Assembly (NCBI RefSeq): GCF_014646095.1
Contig: NZ_BMMU01000012.1
Span: 1 to 64,000 of the forward strand
Source: Streptomyces lacrimifluminis
GTDB taxonomy: Bacteria > Actinomycetota > Actinomycetes > Streptomycetales > Streptomycetaceae
Length of the DNA stretch: 64,000 bases
Reading direction: 5' to 3'
Within the stretch, counting starts at the first letter, position 1. The number at the start of each line of letters is the position of its first letter. The notes under the pieces were generated by a model. It worked only from the letters and a program-made list of their open reading frames with translations. It was not told where the DNA came from and made no database searches. The translations under genes were made by a program, and so were the position numbers. Positions 1-8,905 of the stretch are shown here, piece after piece.

Positions 1-368
1 TCGCCCAGACGCAGGCGCTGGCCTTCGGCAGGACCCCGGACGAGGTGCGGGCGGAAGGGGTGCCGGAGGAACTGGTCGCCCACAAGACGTTCAAGGGCAA
101 CCACCCGACGACCACCGTGCTGGCGCGCGAGCTGACCCCGTCCGTACTCGGCCAGTTGATCGCGCTCTACGAGCACAAGGTGTTCGTCCAGGGGGCTGTG
201 TGGAACATCGACTCCTTCGACCAGTGGGGCGTCGAGCTGGGCAAGGTGCTGGCGAAGCGGGTCGAGCCCGCGCTCACCGAGGGGGCCCACGTCCCCGGCC
301 TCGACTCCTCCACCGCCGCCCTCGTTGCCACGTACCGCGCTCTTCGTGACGCTCAGGAAGTGAACTGA
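1..368 (+). CDS. pgi: glucose-6-phosphate isomerase, C-terminal part
   Basis: The reading frame enters from the left edge (first full codon at position 3) and ends with TGA at 366-368. About 121 residues are visible. They match the conserved end of phosphoglucose isomerase, including the HKTFKGNHPTTT stretch, the YEHKVFVQG segment and the NIDSFDQWGVELGK motif that carries the catalytic lysine. The enzyme interconverts glucose 6-phosphate and fructose 6-phosphate in the cytosol. The next gene, a 6-phosphogluconate dehydrogenase, starts one base after the stop, so the two are surely co-transcribed. This suggests a pentose-phosphate gene group whose earlier members lie outside the window. The N-terminal two thirds cannot be judged. 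Confidence 0.95.
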   Translation, partial: AQTQALAFGRTPDEVRAEGVPEELVAHKTFKGNHPTTTVLARELTPSVLGQLIALYEHKVFVQGAVWNIDSFDQWGVELGKVLAKRVEPALTEGAHVPGLDSSTAALVATYRALRDAQEVN

Positions 369-369
369 C

Positions 370-1248
370 ATGCAGATTGGTCTGATCGGTCTCGGCAAGA
401 TGGGCGGCAACATGCGCGAGCGCATCCGCCTCGCCGGCCACACCGTCACTGGCTACGACCGCAACCCCGAGGTCTCCGACGTGAGCAGCCTCGCCGAACT
501 GGTCGAGAAGCTCGAAGCGCCGCGCGTGGTCTGGGTGATGGTCCCGGCCGGCGCCGCCACCCAGTCCGTCGTCGACGAACTCGGCGGCCTGCTGGAGTCG
601 GGTGACACGGTCGTCGACGGCGGCAACTCCCGTTGGACGGACGACGAGAAGCACGCCGAGGAGCTGGCGGCCAAGGGCATCGGCTTCGTCGACGCCGGTG
701 TCTCCGGCGGTGTGTGGGGGCTCCAGAACGGCTACGCCCTGATGGTCGGCGGTGACAAGGAGCACGTCGAGCGGCTTCTCCCGATCTTCGAGGCGCTCAA
801 GCCCGAGGGCCCGTACGGCTATGTCCACGCGGGCAAGGTGGGCGCCGGGCACTTCTCGAAGATGGTCCACAACGGCATCGAGTACGCGATGATGCAGGCC
901 TACGCCGAGGGCTGGGAGCTGCTGGAGAAGGTCGACTCCGTCACGGACGTGCGCGAGGTCTTCCGGTCCTGGCAGGAGGGCACCGTCATCCGCTCCTGGC
1001 TCCTCGACCTGGCCGTCAACGCCCTCGACGAGGACGAGCACCTGGAGCGGCTGCGCGGGTTCGCGCAGGACTCCGGCGAGGGCCGCTGGACGGTCGAGGC
1101 GGCCATCGACAACTCCGTGCCGCTGCCCGCGATCACGGCGTCCCTCTTCGCGCGGTTCGCGTCCCGGCAGGACGACTCCCCGCAGATGAAGATGATCGCG
1201 GCGCTGCGCAACCAGTTCGGCGGCCACGCCGTCGAGTCCAAGGAGTAG
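370..1248 (+). CDS. gnd: 6-phosphogluconate dehydrogenase, decarboxylating (short type)
   Basis: 292 residues. The N-terminal Rossmann motif GLGKMGGNM binds NAD(P). The HFSKMVHNGIEYAMMQ helix carries the catalytic Lys and the substrate-binding His-Asn pair. The enzyme oxidatively decarboxylates 6-phosphogluconate to ribulose 5-phosphate. At about 290 residues it belongs to the short class rather than the 470-residue E. coli type; cofactor preference cannot be read with certainty, although short forms are often NAD-linked. It starts one base after pgi and is followed six bases later by a histidine phosphatase, forming a three-gene transcription unit. Confidence 0.93.
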   Translation: MQIGLIGLGKMGGNMRERIRLAGHTVTGYDRNPEVSDVSSLAELVEKLEAPRVVWVMVPAGAATQSVVDELGGLLESGDTVVDGGNSRWTDDEKHAEELAAKGIGFVDAGVSGGVWGLQNGYALMVGGDKEHVERLLPIFEALKPEGPYGYVHAGKVGAGHFSKMVHNGIEYAMMQAYAEGWELLEKVDSVTDVREVFRSWQEGTVIRSWLLDLAVNALDEDEHLERLRGFAQDSGEGRWTVEAAIDNSVPLPAITASLFARFASRQDDSPQMKMIAALRNQFGGHAVESKE

Positions 1249-1254
1249 CAGACC

Positions 1255-1854
1255 GTGGGTGACCTTCTTCTGGTCCGCCACGGCGAGACGGAGTGGAGCG
1301 CGTCGGGACAGCACACCAGTTGGACCGACCTGCCCCTCACCCCGCGCGGTGAGGAGCAGGCCAAGTCCCTCGCTCCGCTCCTCGCCGGACGGACCTTCGC
1401 ACGTGTGGTGACCAGCCCCCTCACCCGCGCGGTCCGCACCGCCGAACTCGCGGGCCTGTCCGGTGCGTCGACCGATCCGGACCTGCACGAGTGGGAGTAC
1501 GGCGGGTACGAGGGTGTGACGACCGCCGAGATCCAGCGCACACGGCCCGACTGGTTCCTGTTCACGGACGGGGTGGTGCCCGGTCCGGACGGGCATCCGG
1601 GTGAGTCGCCCGAGGAGGTGGGCCGCCGCGCGGACCGCGCCCTGGCCCACATCGGGGACGCGCTCGCGGAGGGTGACGTGGTCCTGGTGGCCCACGGGCA
1701 CTTCCTGCGCGTGCTGACGGCCCGTTACCTCGGGCTGCCGCCCGCCGACGGACGGCTGTTCCAGCTCGCCACGGGCACGATCAGCAGGCTCTCCACGGAG
1801 CATGACCGTCCGGTGATCGCGGAGTGGAACTCACGTCAGGGTTCCGGCAGTTGA
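1255..1854 (+). CDS. histidine phosphatase family protein
   Basis: 199 residues starting at GTG six bases after gnd. The phosphoacceptor motif RHGETEWS lies at residues 8-15, the second catalytic part with the E of HEWEYG at mid-protein, and the second histidine in VAHGHFLRVL near residue 145. These are the hallmarks of the phosphoglycerate-mutase/phosphatase branch-1 family. The substrate is not evident; the position behind gnd suggests a sugar-phosphate phosphatase, which is inference. It is the last gene of the pgi-gnd unit. Confidence 0.85.
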   Translation: MGDLLLVRHGETEWSASGQHTSWTDLPLTPRGEEQAKSLAPLLAGRTFARVVTSPLTRAVRTAELAGLSGASTDPDLHEWEYGGYEGVTTAEIQRTRPDWFLFTDGVVPGPDGHPGESPEEVGRRADRALAHIGDALAEGDVVLVAHGHFLRVLTARYLGLPPADGRLFQLATGTISRLSTEHDRPVIAEWNSRQGSGS

Positions 1855-1955
1855 GCTGACCGTTCGGTTCGGCAGGCTGAAGTGGCGATCGGGTCCGGGG
1901 CATTGTCCCCGGGCCCGATTGACATGTGCCTCCGGGGCGCGTCAGAGTCGCCCCG

Positions 1956-3419
1956 ATGGAGATCAACGACCTGACAGCGGCTGAATCGCGGGTGTGGCGG
2001 GCCTTCCACAAGGGTGAGCCCGTGGCCTTCGGCGAGGGTGAGGCCGAGAACCCGGCCACCGGCTCCGACTGGGGACCGGAGCGGACCGTACGCGCCTCCG
2101 TACTGAGGGCCCTGCTGCTCAGCACTCCACAGGTGGACGGTGAGATCCCCAGGCTCAGGCTGTCGGGTGCCCGCGTCACGGGGCAACTGAACCTCATGTA
2201 CGCGGTGGTGGACCATCCGCTCCATCTGCGGTACTGCCACTTCGAGGAGTCCCCGGACTTCTACGGTTCCCGGCTGCGTCAGCTGAATCTGCGCAGTTCG
2301 GTGCTCCCGTCCGTCAGCCTCGCCAGTACGCGGATCGACGGCCCGCTCCGGATGACGGACTGCCGGGTGCGAGGGCCGGTGAAGCTGGCCGGCTCGCAGA
2401 TCGCGGGCGCACTCTTCATGGACGGAGCCGACATCACCACGTCCGACCCGTCCGTGCCGGTGATCCAGCTCCACCAGTCCGTGCTCAGCGACGGCTTCGC
2501 GGCACCGGGCCTGCGGGTGCGGGGCGAGATACGGCTCGACGGCGCCACCGTGGGCGGATCGGTCAATCTGGAGGGCGCCGAGCTGAGCAATCCCGGTGGC
2601 AACGCCCTGCGCGCGCAGTCACTCGAGGTGCGGGCCGACATACGGGCACGGCGCCTGCGCGCCGAGGGCGGCGTCGACCTTCGCGGCGCCCGTATCGCGG
2701 GGCGGCTCGACCTCATGCGGTCGCGGTTGTCGAACCCCGGCGGTATGGCTCTGCGGGCCAGCAGTTGCGTCATCGGCGAGTTGTGGCTGTTCCGCAGCGA
2801 GCCGCTTGAGGGCACCCTCCATCTTCGGCGCTCCCGGATCGACGTACTGAGCTTCGAGCCGGAGGTCGCGCCGGGCGAGGTGCTCTTCAACAACCTCACC
2901 TACACGGCCCTCACCCCGCACGAGCCCGCCGACCGTCGCCTGCCCCTGCTGGAACGTGACGGCGACGGCTATGTCCCCTATGCCTACGAGCAGTTGGCCG
3001 CCGCCTACCGGCATGTCGGCGACGAGGGCGCGGCCCGCCGGGTCCAGCTCGCCAAGCAGCGCCGGCACCGGGCCACCCTGCCCTGGCTCGGCCGGGTGTG
3101 GGGCCACCTCCAGGACACCACCGTCGGCTACGGCTTCCGCCCGCTGCGCGCCGCCGTCTGGCTGCTGTCGCTGCTGGCGGCCGGTTCGATCGTGTACGCC
3201 CTGCACCACCCCCGCCCGCTCAAGGCGGCCGAGGCCCCGGAGTTCAACCCGGTCTTCTACACCCTCGACCTGCTCCTCCCGGTGATCTCCTTCGGCCAGG
3301 AGGGTGCCTTCGCGCCTACGGGCGGCTACCAGTTCCTGTCGTACGCCCTCATCCTGACCGGCTGGATCCTGGCCACGACCGTCATCGCCGGGGTGAGCCG
3401 GAGCGTCACCCGGCAGTGA
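1956..3419 (+). CDS. membrane protein with pentapeptide-like beta-solenoid domain
   Basis: 487 residues from the ATG at 1956; a GTG at 1926 in the same frame is an alternative start. The first 300 residues repeat short A/L-x-L-x-G-A/S-x-I units (for example LRLSGARVTG, VNLEGAELSN, GGVDLRGARIAG) that look like a right-handed beta-helix of pentapeptide type. The C-terminus has about three hydrophobic stretches (AAVWLLSLLAAGSIVYAL, a VFYTLDLLLPVISF segment and YALILTGWILATTVIAG). Related Streptomyces proteins are usually called membrane-associated oxidoreductases, but no redox motif is visible. Function unknown. Confidence 0.7.
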   Translation: MEINDLTAAESRVWRAFHKGEPVAFGEGEAENPATGSDWGPERTVRASVLRALLLSTPQVDGEIPRLRLSGARVTGQLNLMYAVVDHPLHLRYCHFEESPDFYGSRLRQLNLRSSVLPSVSLASTRIDGPLRMTDCRVRGPVKLAGSQIAGALFMDGADITTSDPSVPVIQLHQSVLSDGFAAPGLRVRGEIRLDGATVGGSVNLEGAELSNPGGNALRAQSLEVRADIRARRLRAEGGVDLRGARIAGRLDLMRSRLSNPGGMALRASSCVIGELWLFRSEPLEGTLHLRRSRIDVLSFEPEVAPGEVLFNNLTYTALTPHEPADRRLPLLERDGDGYVPYAYEQLAAAYRHVGDEGAARRVQLAKQRRHRATLPWLGRVWGHLQDTTVGYGFRPLRAAVWLLSLLAAGSIVYALHHPRPLKAAEAPEFNPVFYTLDLLLPVISFGQEGAFAPTGGYQFLSYALILTGWILATTVIAGVSRSVTRQ

Positions 3420-3441
3420 GCCGGGCCGGCGGCAACCCATA

Positions 3442-5244
3442 TCAGCGGAGCGGGCGTTGCCCGTGCTGGGCAGCGAGCCGGACCGGTGCGTTCTGGGCGC
3501 CGTAGCCCTGGTAGCCGCCGTCACGCTGGACGAGTTCGAAGAAGACGCGGCCCACGGTCCGCGTGTAGCAGTGCCTGAACTCGCCCTGTGCGTCACGGTC
3601 GTAGAGGATGCCGAGTTCGCGGTACGTCGCCAGCTCGCCCTCGGTGAACTCGTACCGGGCCGCGAGGTCGTCGTAGTAGTTCGCGGGCATCGGCAGCAGG
3701 CCGCCGCCGGCTGCTCGGAAGCGCCGGGCGGCGGCGACCACGTCGTCGGTGGCCAGTGCGATGTGCTGGGCACGGGTCTCGTCCTCGGTGGGCGCGGGGC
3801 CGACGGCCAGCGCGATGCGCACGCTGCCACCGGAGTTGGTGACGGCCCGGCTGCGGAAGAGTCCGTACGGGTCGGCGACGTCGACACTCTCCTGGCCGTG
3901 CAGCCCGAGCACACTGCGGTGGAAGAGGGCGGCCTCGTCGAAGTGGTGCCAGGGCTGGGTGAGGGCCAGGTGGTCGATGCGATCGACGGCGCCCGCTACG
4001 TCCCCGGCGGTCTCGACGTACTCGATGGTCTCGAAGTCGGCGCGCCAGTTGGGGAGTTCGGGGCGGTCCGTGGCACAGAAGAAGAGTTCCGTGCCGTCGG
4101 GGGCGGCCACCGCGTCGAGCGGGGCGTCCTCGGGGGCGCGGCGGCGGGGCAGGACCGGCGCCAGGAGGGCCTCGGCCCGGCGGGCGGCACCTTCCGGATC
4201 CGGTGACTCCAGGCCCACGGCGGCGAGTCCGGTGCCGTCACGACGCGCGGCCGGTCCGGTGTTGACGAGGATGCGGGCCTCGCCGCGCTCCCAGAGGTCC
4301 ACGGGCTTGCTGCGGTGACGTGCCGTACGGGCGAGGCCGAGCGCGCCGAGGATCGCCGCGACCGGTTCGGCGTCGGGGGTGACGAGTTCGGCGAAGGCGA
4401 TGCCGGTGGGGACGACGGGCCCGGGCAGCGACGCGAGACCGATGCTCTCCTGAAGGACGAGAAGGGAGCGCCGGGCGTCGACGGCGGTCGTTCCGGCCTC
4501 GGCCTGCCGGAAGACGTCGTTGAAGACCTCCAGGGAGAGCGGACCGTCGTATCCGGCCCGGACCACGTGCTGGAGAAGCCCTGCGATGTCGAAGCCGCCC
4601 TGCCCGGGGAAACAGCGGTAGTGGCGGCTCCACTGGAGCACGTCCATGGCGAGCAGCGGGGCGTCGGCCAGCTGGAGGAAGAAGATCTTCTCGCCGGGGA
4701 TGTCCTCGATGCCCTTCGGGTCCGACCCCCGGGAGAGGATGTGGAAGCTGTCGAGACAGGTGCCGAGCGCGGGATGGCCGGCCGCCTCGACGATGCTCCA
4801 GGCGTGGTCGTACGTGCTGACGTGCCGCCCCCACGCGAGTGCCTCGTAGGCGACGCGGACGCCGAAGTCCTGTGCCAGGTCCGCCAGTCGGCCCAGTTGG
4901 GCGGCGGCGAGCGCGTCGTCGTCGAGGGCGAGCGGGGAGACGGTGGAGCAGACGAGGACGGCGTCGGTGCCGAGGCGCCGCATCAGCTCGAACTTGTGCC
5001 GGGCGCGGCGCAGGTTGCGGGCGAACTCGTCCTCGGGCACGGCCTCGATGTCGCGCATCGGCTGGTAGAGGTCGATGGTGAGACCGAGGTCGGCGCAGCG
5101 GGCGCGGATCTCCTCGGGGGTGAGGGGACTGGCGAGCAGATCGTTCTCGAAGATCTCGACCCCGTCGAAACCGGCGCGGGAGGCGGCCGTGAGCTTCTCG
5201 GTCAGGGAGCCGCTGAGCGACACGGTGGCGATGGACGTACGCAC
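3442..5244 (-). CDS. quiC: QuiC-type 3-dehydroshikimate dehydratase with HPPD-like C-terminal domain
   Basis: 600 residues, GTG start at 5244. Residues 1-270 form an AP-endonuclease-2/sugar-isomerase TIM barrel with candidate metal ligands in YEALAWG, CLDSFHI, FLQLADA and LEVFND. Residues 280-590 form two vicinal-oxygen-chelate modules ending in an intact 2-His-1-Glu set (DHLAL, QHIAL, FFELVQ). This architecture is that of bacterial QuiC, which converts 3-dehydroshikimate to protocatechuate; the C-terminal domain resembles 4-hydroxyphenylpyruvate dioxygenase. It lies 27 bases downstream of the shikimate dehydrogenase gene in the same operon, which supports shikimate catabolism over hydroxyphenylpyruvate oxidation. 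No protocatechuate ring-cleavage gene lies in the window. Confidence 0.88.
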   Translation of the reverse strand: MRTSIATVSLSGSLTEKLTAASRAGFDGVEIFENDLLASPLTPEEIRARCADLGLTIDLYQPMRDIEAVPEDEFARNLRRARHKFELMRRLGTDAVLVCSTVSPLALDDDALAAAQLGRLADLAQDFGVRVAYEALAWGRHVSTYDHAWSIVEAAGHPALGTCLDSFHILSRGSDPKGIEDIPGEKIFFLQLADAPLLAMDVLQWSRHYRCFPGQGGFDIAGLLQHVVRAGYDGPLSLEVFNDVFRQAEAGTTAVDARRSLLVLQESIGLASLPGPVVPTGIAFAELVTPDAEPVAAILGALGLARTARHRSKPVDLWERGEARILVNTGPAARRDGTGLAAVGLESPDPEGAARRAEALLAPVLPRRRAPEDAPLDAVAAPDGTELFFCATDRPELPNWRADFETIEYVETAGDVAGAVDRIDHLALTQPWHHFDEAALFHRSVLGLHGQESVDVADPYGLFRSRAVTNSGGSVRIALAVGPAPTEDETRAQHIALATDDVVAAARRFRAAGGGLLPMPANYYDDLAARYEFTEGELATYRELGILYDRDAQGEFRHCYTRTVGRVFFELVQRDGGYQGYGAQNAPVRLAAQHGQRPLR

Positions 5245-5271
5245 GTCGGTACCTCTGCCTTCTCTCTGCTT

Positions 5272-6156
5272 CTACTTCGGTGCCGGGAGCGCACCCGCGA
5301 GCTCGGCGATGTCGTCCAGCATGCGCGTGGTGTCGGGCTCACGGCCGGTGAAGAGCCGGAACGCGTCCGCGGCCTGGAAGACGGCCATGCCGCCGCCGTC
5401 GAGCGTGGCGCAGCCCATCGCACGGGCCGTGCGCAGCAGTTCGGTCTCCAGCGGGCGGTAGACCACCTCGGCGACCCAGAGGCCGGGGTGCAGCAGCTCG
5501 GCGGGGAAGGGCAGCCCTGGGTGGGCGGCCATACCGGTGGGTGTCGCGTGCACCAGGCCGTCGATGCCGCCGGTCCGGCCGATCAGCGCCGCCAGCCGGT
5601 CGGGCGTCGCGGCGGTCGCCCGGCCGGCGCCGAAGTGCCGGTTGAGGGACGCGGCGAGGTCCGCGGCCCGGTCGGGCAGCGCGTCGACGACGGTCACCCG
5701 ACCGGCGCCGAGGGTGAGCGTGGCGTGGGCGACGGCAGCGCCCGCGCCACCGGCCCCGAGCTGCACGACCCGTTCCAGCGGGGCGTCGGGCAGGCCGCGG
5801 GCGAAGGAGGCGGCGAAGCCGGTCACGTCGGTGTTGTGGCCGATCGCGCGACCGTCCTCGAAGACCACGGTGTTGACGGCGCCGAGCGCCTCGGCCTGCG
5901 GGTCGAGGCCGTCGAGGTGTTCGATGACGAGCTGCTTGCACGGATGGGTGATGTTCAGCCCGTCGTACCCGAGGTCGCGGGCGGCCCGTACGAGATCGCC
6001 CGCCGCTTCCGCCCCGACGCCCAGCGTGTCGATGTCGATCAGCCGGTACAGATAGCGCAGCCCCTGCCGGTCGGCCTCCCGCTCGTGCAGTGCGGGGCTC
6101 AGCGACGGGCCGATGCCGGAGCCGATGAGTCCGACGAGAAACGAGTCCTTGGCCAC
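5272..6156 (-). CDS. aroE: shikimate dehydrogenase, probably catabolic
   Basis: 294 residues. GTG start at 6156 preceded by a strong AGGAGG ribosome site. The N-terminal SLSPALHE substrate motif, the catalytic Lys of NITHPCK and the Asp of HNTDVTGF are present, followed by a glycine-rich NAD(P) loop in LGAGGAGAAV. The family oxidises shikimate to 3-dehydroshikimate or reduces it. Its place directly upstream of the quiC-like gene, opposite a TetR regulator and near a shikimate-type transporter, suggests a catabolic role like QsuD rather than chorismate synthesis. That assignment is inference from context. Confidence 0.88.
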   Translation of the reverse strand: MAKDSFLVGLIGSGIGPSLSPALHEREADRQGLRYLYRLIDIDTLGVGAEAAGDLVRAARDLGYDGLNITHPCKQLVIEHLDGLDPQAEALGAVNTVVFEDGRAIGHNTDVTGFAASFARGLPDAPLERVVQLGAGGAGAAVAHATLTLGAGRVTVVDALPDRAADLAASLNRHFGAGRATAATPDRLAALIGRTGGIDGLVHATPTGMAAHPGLPFPAELLHPGLWVAEVVYRPLETELLRTARAMGCATLDGGGMAVFQAADAFRLFTGREPDTTRMLDDIAELAGALPAPK

Positions 6157-6185
6157 GACGGACCTCCTGTGCGACTGCGGCTCAC

Positions 6186-6207
6186 TAATGTACGAACTAG
6201 TACGTTA
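6186..6207. promoter_or_regulatory. imperfect palindrome, likely TetR operator
   Basis: TAATGTAC-N6-GTACGTTA: two 8-base arms with one mismatch in the 160-bp gap between the divergent shikimate dehydrogenase and TetR genes. Position and symmetry fit an operator through which the TetR protein controls itself and the catabolic operon. Inference only. Confidence 0.55.
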
Positions 6208-6316
6208 GCTATATCAGCATCACCCGGCACCGGGGAAGCCCCCGGGAGCGCTCACAGGGGTGTCCGCGGGGCTGCTTCTAGAATCACGGGACTGGCCCCT
6301 CGCCCGAAGGAACCCG

Positions 6317-6979
6317 ATGACCAGCGTCGAAGAACCGGCACGCACAGGCGGGCGCATCCGCGACGCCGCCCGGACCAGGGCCGAGATCCTCGACGTGGCC
6401 ACCAAGGAGTTCGCCCGGGCCGGCCTGGCGGGGGCCCGGGTGGACGAGATCGCGGCGCTCACCCGCACCACCAAGCGGATGATCTACTACTACTTCGGCG
6501 GCAAGGAACAGCTGTTCACGGCCGTGCTGGAGCGGGCGTACTCCGTGATCCGGCAGGCCGAACAGGACCTCGACGTCGAGCATCTGGACCCGGTGGCGGC
6601 CATCAGGCGCCTCGCGGAACTCACCTTCGACCACCATGAGGCGCACCCCGACTTCATCCGGCTGGTGAGCATCGAGAACATCCACGAGGCCGAGCACATC
6701 GCCGCCTCGGAGCAGCTCGGGAAGATCGGCTCGCCCGCGCTGGAGGTGATCCACCGGATCCTGGAGTCGGGCCGGAAGTCCGGCCTGTTCACGGCCGACG
6801 TGGACGCCGTGGACCTGCACGCCATGATCAGCTCCTTCTGCTTCTTCCGGGTGGCCAACCGGCACACCTTCGGCGCGCTGTTCGGCCGCGACCTGACGGC
6901 CCCGGACCAGCGGGAGCACTACCGGGCGATGCTCGGCGACATGGTCATCGCCTACCTGACGGCGGACCGTACGGCCTGA
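6317..6979 (+). CDS. TetR family regulator of the shikimate locus
   Basis: 220 residues from the ATG at 6317, with GAAGGAA as ribosome site; an upstream in-frame start at 6260 has no such support. Residues 10-60 form the TetR DNA-binding domain (ILDVATKEFARAGL, then a helix-turn-helix ending IYYYFGGKEQLF). The C-terminal ligand domain resembles the AcrR-like family with the TetR_C_6 type fold. It is divergent from the shikimate dehydrogenase-quiC operon and upstream of the shikimate-type transporter, so it probably senses an aromatic acid of the pathway and represses both. Confidence 0.85.
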   Translation: MTSVEEPARTGGRIRDAARTRAEILDVATKEFARAGLAGARVDEIAALTRTTKRMIYYYFGGKEQLFTAVLERAYSVIRQAEQDLDVEHLDPVAAIRRLAELTFDHHEAHPDFIRLVSIENIHEAEHIAASEQLGKIGSPALEVIHRILESGRKSGLFTADVDAVDLHAMISSFCFFRVANRHTFGALFGRDLTAPDQREHYRAMLGDMVIAYLTADRTA

Positions 6980-7029
6980 CGAGGGGGCTGCGCGGGCCCG
7001 CGACGGGAAAGATCCTCCGCCGCGACCTC

Positions 7030-7058
7030 TTGACACCCGGGAAACGTGGGCGCAACAT
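7030..7058 (+). promoter_or_regulatory. candidate promoter of the MHS transporter
   Basis: TTGACA at 7030-7035 and CAACAT at 7053-7058 with a 17-base spacer. The -35 is consensus for housekeeping sigma factors and the -10 is weak. The start codon is about 145 bases further on, leaving a long leader that includes an AT-rich stretch at 7073-7098. Confidence 0.4.
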
Positions 7059-7203
7059 CCGTAGCCAACCGCTACTAACTATCCAGTGGGTTAATTAGCC
7101 GGGCAGCTCCCGGCACGGCCGTCCCGTCACCCCAGGGATCCGGCACCTCTCCCTCCCCTCCGCTCACTCCACTTACGCTGGAGTTCCCTCGAAGGAGCAC
7201 GCC

Positions 7204-8577
7204 GTGGCGGATTCCGTCGCACCCCACGACCCCGCAGCACCCCTGGGCGCGCCACCCGGAGGCCAGCCGAAGAAGGCCGCCACGGCAGCCTGGATCGGCA
7301 GCGCCCTGGAGTACTACGACTTCTTCATCTACGGCAGCGCCGCCGCCCTGATCTTCCCGAAGGTCTTCTTCGACGAGTCGGACCCGGCCACGGCAACCCT
7401 GCTGTCACTGGGCACGTTCGGTGTCGCGTACGCCGCCCGCCCGGTCGGCGCGCTCTTCCTGGGCCACTTCGGCGACCGGCTCGGCCGCAAGAAGATCATG
7501 GTCTTCACGCTGATCCTGATGGGCGTCTCGACGTTCCTCATCGGCTGTCTGCCCACCCGCGACCAGGTCGGCACCCTCGCCCCGGTCCTGCTCGTGCTCT
7601 GCCGCGTCCTCCAGGGCATCTCGGCCGCCGGTGAGCAGGCCAGCGCCAACTCCATGACGCTCGAACACGCCCCACCCCACCGGCGCGGCTTCTTCACCAG
7701 CTTCACCCTGAGCGGCACCCAGGGCGGCCAGCTCCTCGCCACGCTGGTCTTCATCCCGATCGCCGCGATGCCCGAGGACCAACTCCTGTCCTGGGGCTGG
7801 CGCATCCCGTTCTGGCTGAGCATCGCGGTCGCCGTCGTCGGCTACGTCATCCGCCGCAAGCTGGAGGAGACCCCGGCCTTCGCCGAGCAGGCCGCCTCCG
7901 AGGGTGTTGTGAAGCTGCCACTGCTGATCCTGCTGCGCGAGCACTGGGCGGACGTACTGCGGGTGGTCGCGGGCGCGCTGGTCGCCTCCGTCTCCACGAT
8001 CTTCACGGTCTGGGCGCTGGCGTACGCGACCAGCGACTCGGTCGGCATGGACCGCTCGTCCATGCTGTGGGTGGCCGCGCTCGCCAACCTGGTCGCGCTG
8101 GCCGCGATTCCGCTCTGGGCCACGCTGTCCGACCGCATCGGCCGCCGGCCGGTGTTCCTGGCCGGCGCCGCCGGCAGCGGGATCATGATGTTCGTCTACC
8201 TGTGGGCGATCTCCACGGGCTCGTACCCGCTGATCCTGGTCCTCGGCATCGTCACCTTCGGCGTGGTCTACAGCGCCGCGAACGGCACCTGGCCCTCCTT
8301 CTACGGCGAGATGTTCACGACCCGGGTACGGCTGTCGGGCATGGCGATCGGCACGCAGATCGGTTTCGCCGTCGCCGGTTTCGCGGTGACCTTCGCCGCG
8401 GAGATCGCCGGTCCGGACGGGGACGACTGGTTCGCCGTCGCCCTGTTCACGGCGGCCCTGTGCATCCCGCCGGTGCTGGCCGCGATCACGGCACGCGAGA
8501 CACACAGGGTGCCGACGGAGCGGCTCGGTGAGCGTGGAGCCGAGAACGTGGCGAAGCGCGAGGCCGTGTCGGCCTGA
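7204..8577 (+). CDS. MFS transporter, metabolite:H+ symporter type (shikimate-like)
   Basis: 457 residues, GTG start with GGAG six bases upstream. The N-terminal signature WIGSALEYYDFFIYG, the loop motif GHFGDRLGRKK and the later LSDRIGRRPVF are typical of the MHS subfamily (ShiA, ProP, KgtP). Twelve membrane segments can be traced. Placed just after the TetR gene and near quiC and shikimate dehydrogenase, it is likely the proton-driven importer of shikimate or a related acid. ProP- or KgtP-like substrates cannot be excluded from sequence alone. Confidence 0.85.
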   Translation: MADSVAPHDPAAPLGAPPGGQPKKAATAAWIGSALEYYDFFIYGSAAALIFPKVFFDESDPATATLLSLGTFGVAYAARPVGALFLGHFGDRLGRKKIMVFTLILMGVSTFLIGCLPTRDQVGTLAPVLLVLCRVLQGISAAGEQASANSMTLEHAPPHRRGFFTSFTLSGTQGGQLLATLVFIPIAAMPEDQLLSWGWRIPFWLSIAVAVVGYVIRRKLEETPAFAEQAASEGVVKLPLLILLREHWADVLRVVAGALVASVSTIFTVWALAYATSDSVGMDRSSMLWVAALANLVALAAIPLWATLSDRIGRRPVFLAGAAGSGIMMFVYLWAISTGSYPLILVLGIVTFGVVYSAANGTWPSFYGEMFTTRVRLSGMAIGTQIGFAVAGFAVTFAAEIAGPDGDDWFAVALFTAALCIPPVLAAITARETHRVPTERLGERGAENVAKREAVSA

Positions 8578-8674
8578 GCCCTGCCCTTCCCAGGTCCCCG
8601 GCAGCAACGAGCTGTTCGGGGACCTGGGCATGCGCGGAGACATTGACGGAAAGTCACCCGCCTTGGTTCGCCCA

Positions 8675-8905
8675 GGGTCTGTCGTTTGGATCGCGCCGGC
8701 TTCGGGTTGCGGTGCCGTTGTCTGCGGTGAGCAGGGTGTGGTCGTGCGGCTGCGAGGCGGAGGGGGGCGTCAACGCGATAGGGCCCCCGGTCGAGCGGAG
8801 TCGGGAGTGGGGGAGTCGGCAACCGACGACAACGCGGCTGTGGGTCCCCCTCCGGAGAGTGCGTGCCACACCCCGCGGCCCAAGCGTGATCCAGACGACA
8901 GGCCC
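8675..8905. mobile_element. 231-bp element with inverted-repeat ends (MITE or IS relic)
   Basis: The segment begins GGGTCTGTCGTTTGGATC and ends with GATCCAGACGACAGGCCC; the ends are inverted repeats matching at 16 of 18 positions. No ORF inside looks like a transposase, so it would be non-autonomous or a remnant. No clear target duplication was found. Its right end abuts the TAG stop codon of the PPOX gene (8906-8908). It fills most of the 328-bp gap between the MHS transporter and the PPOX gene; the remaining bases show nothing I can name. Confidence 0.6.

Noticed and set aside
274..1803. 509-residue minus-strand open frame
   Set aside because: Antisense to gnd and the histidine phosphatase; no motifs.
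4315..6639. 774-residue plus-strand open frame across quiC and shikimate dehydrogenase
   Set aside because: Shadow of two minus-strand genes with intact catalytic motifs; it also runs through their intergenic region and operator.
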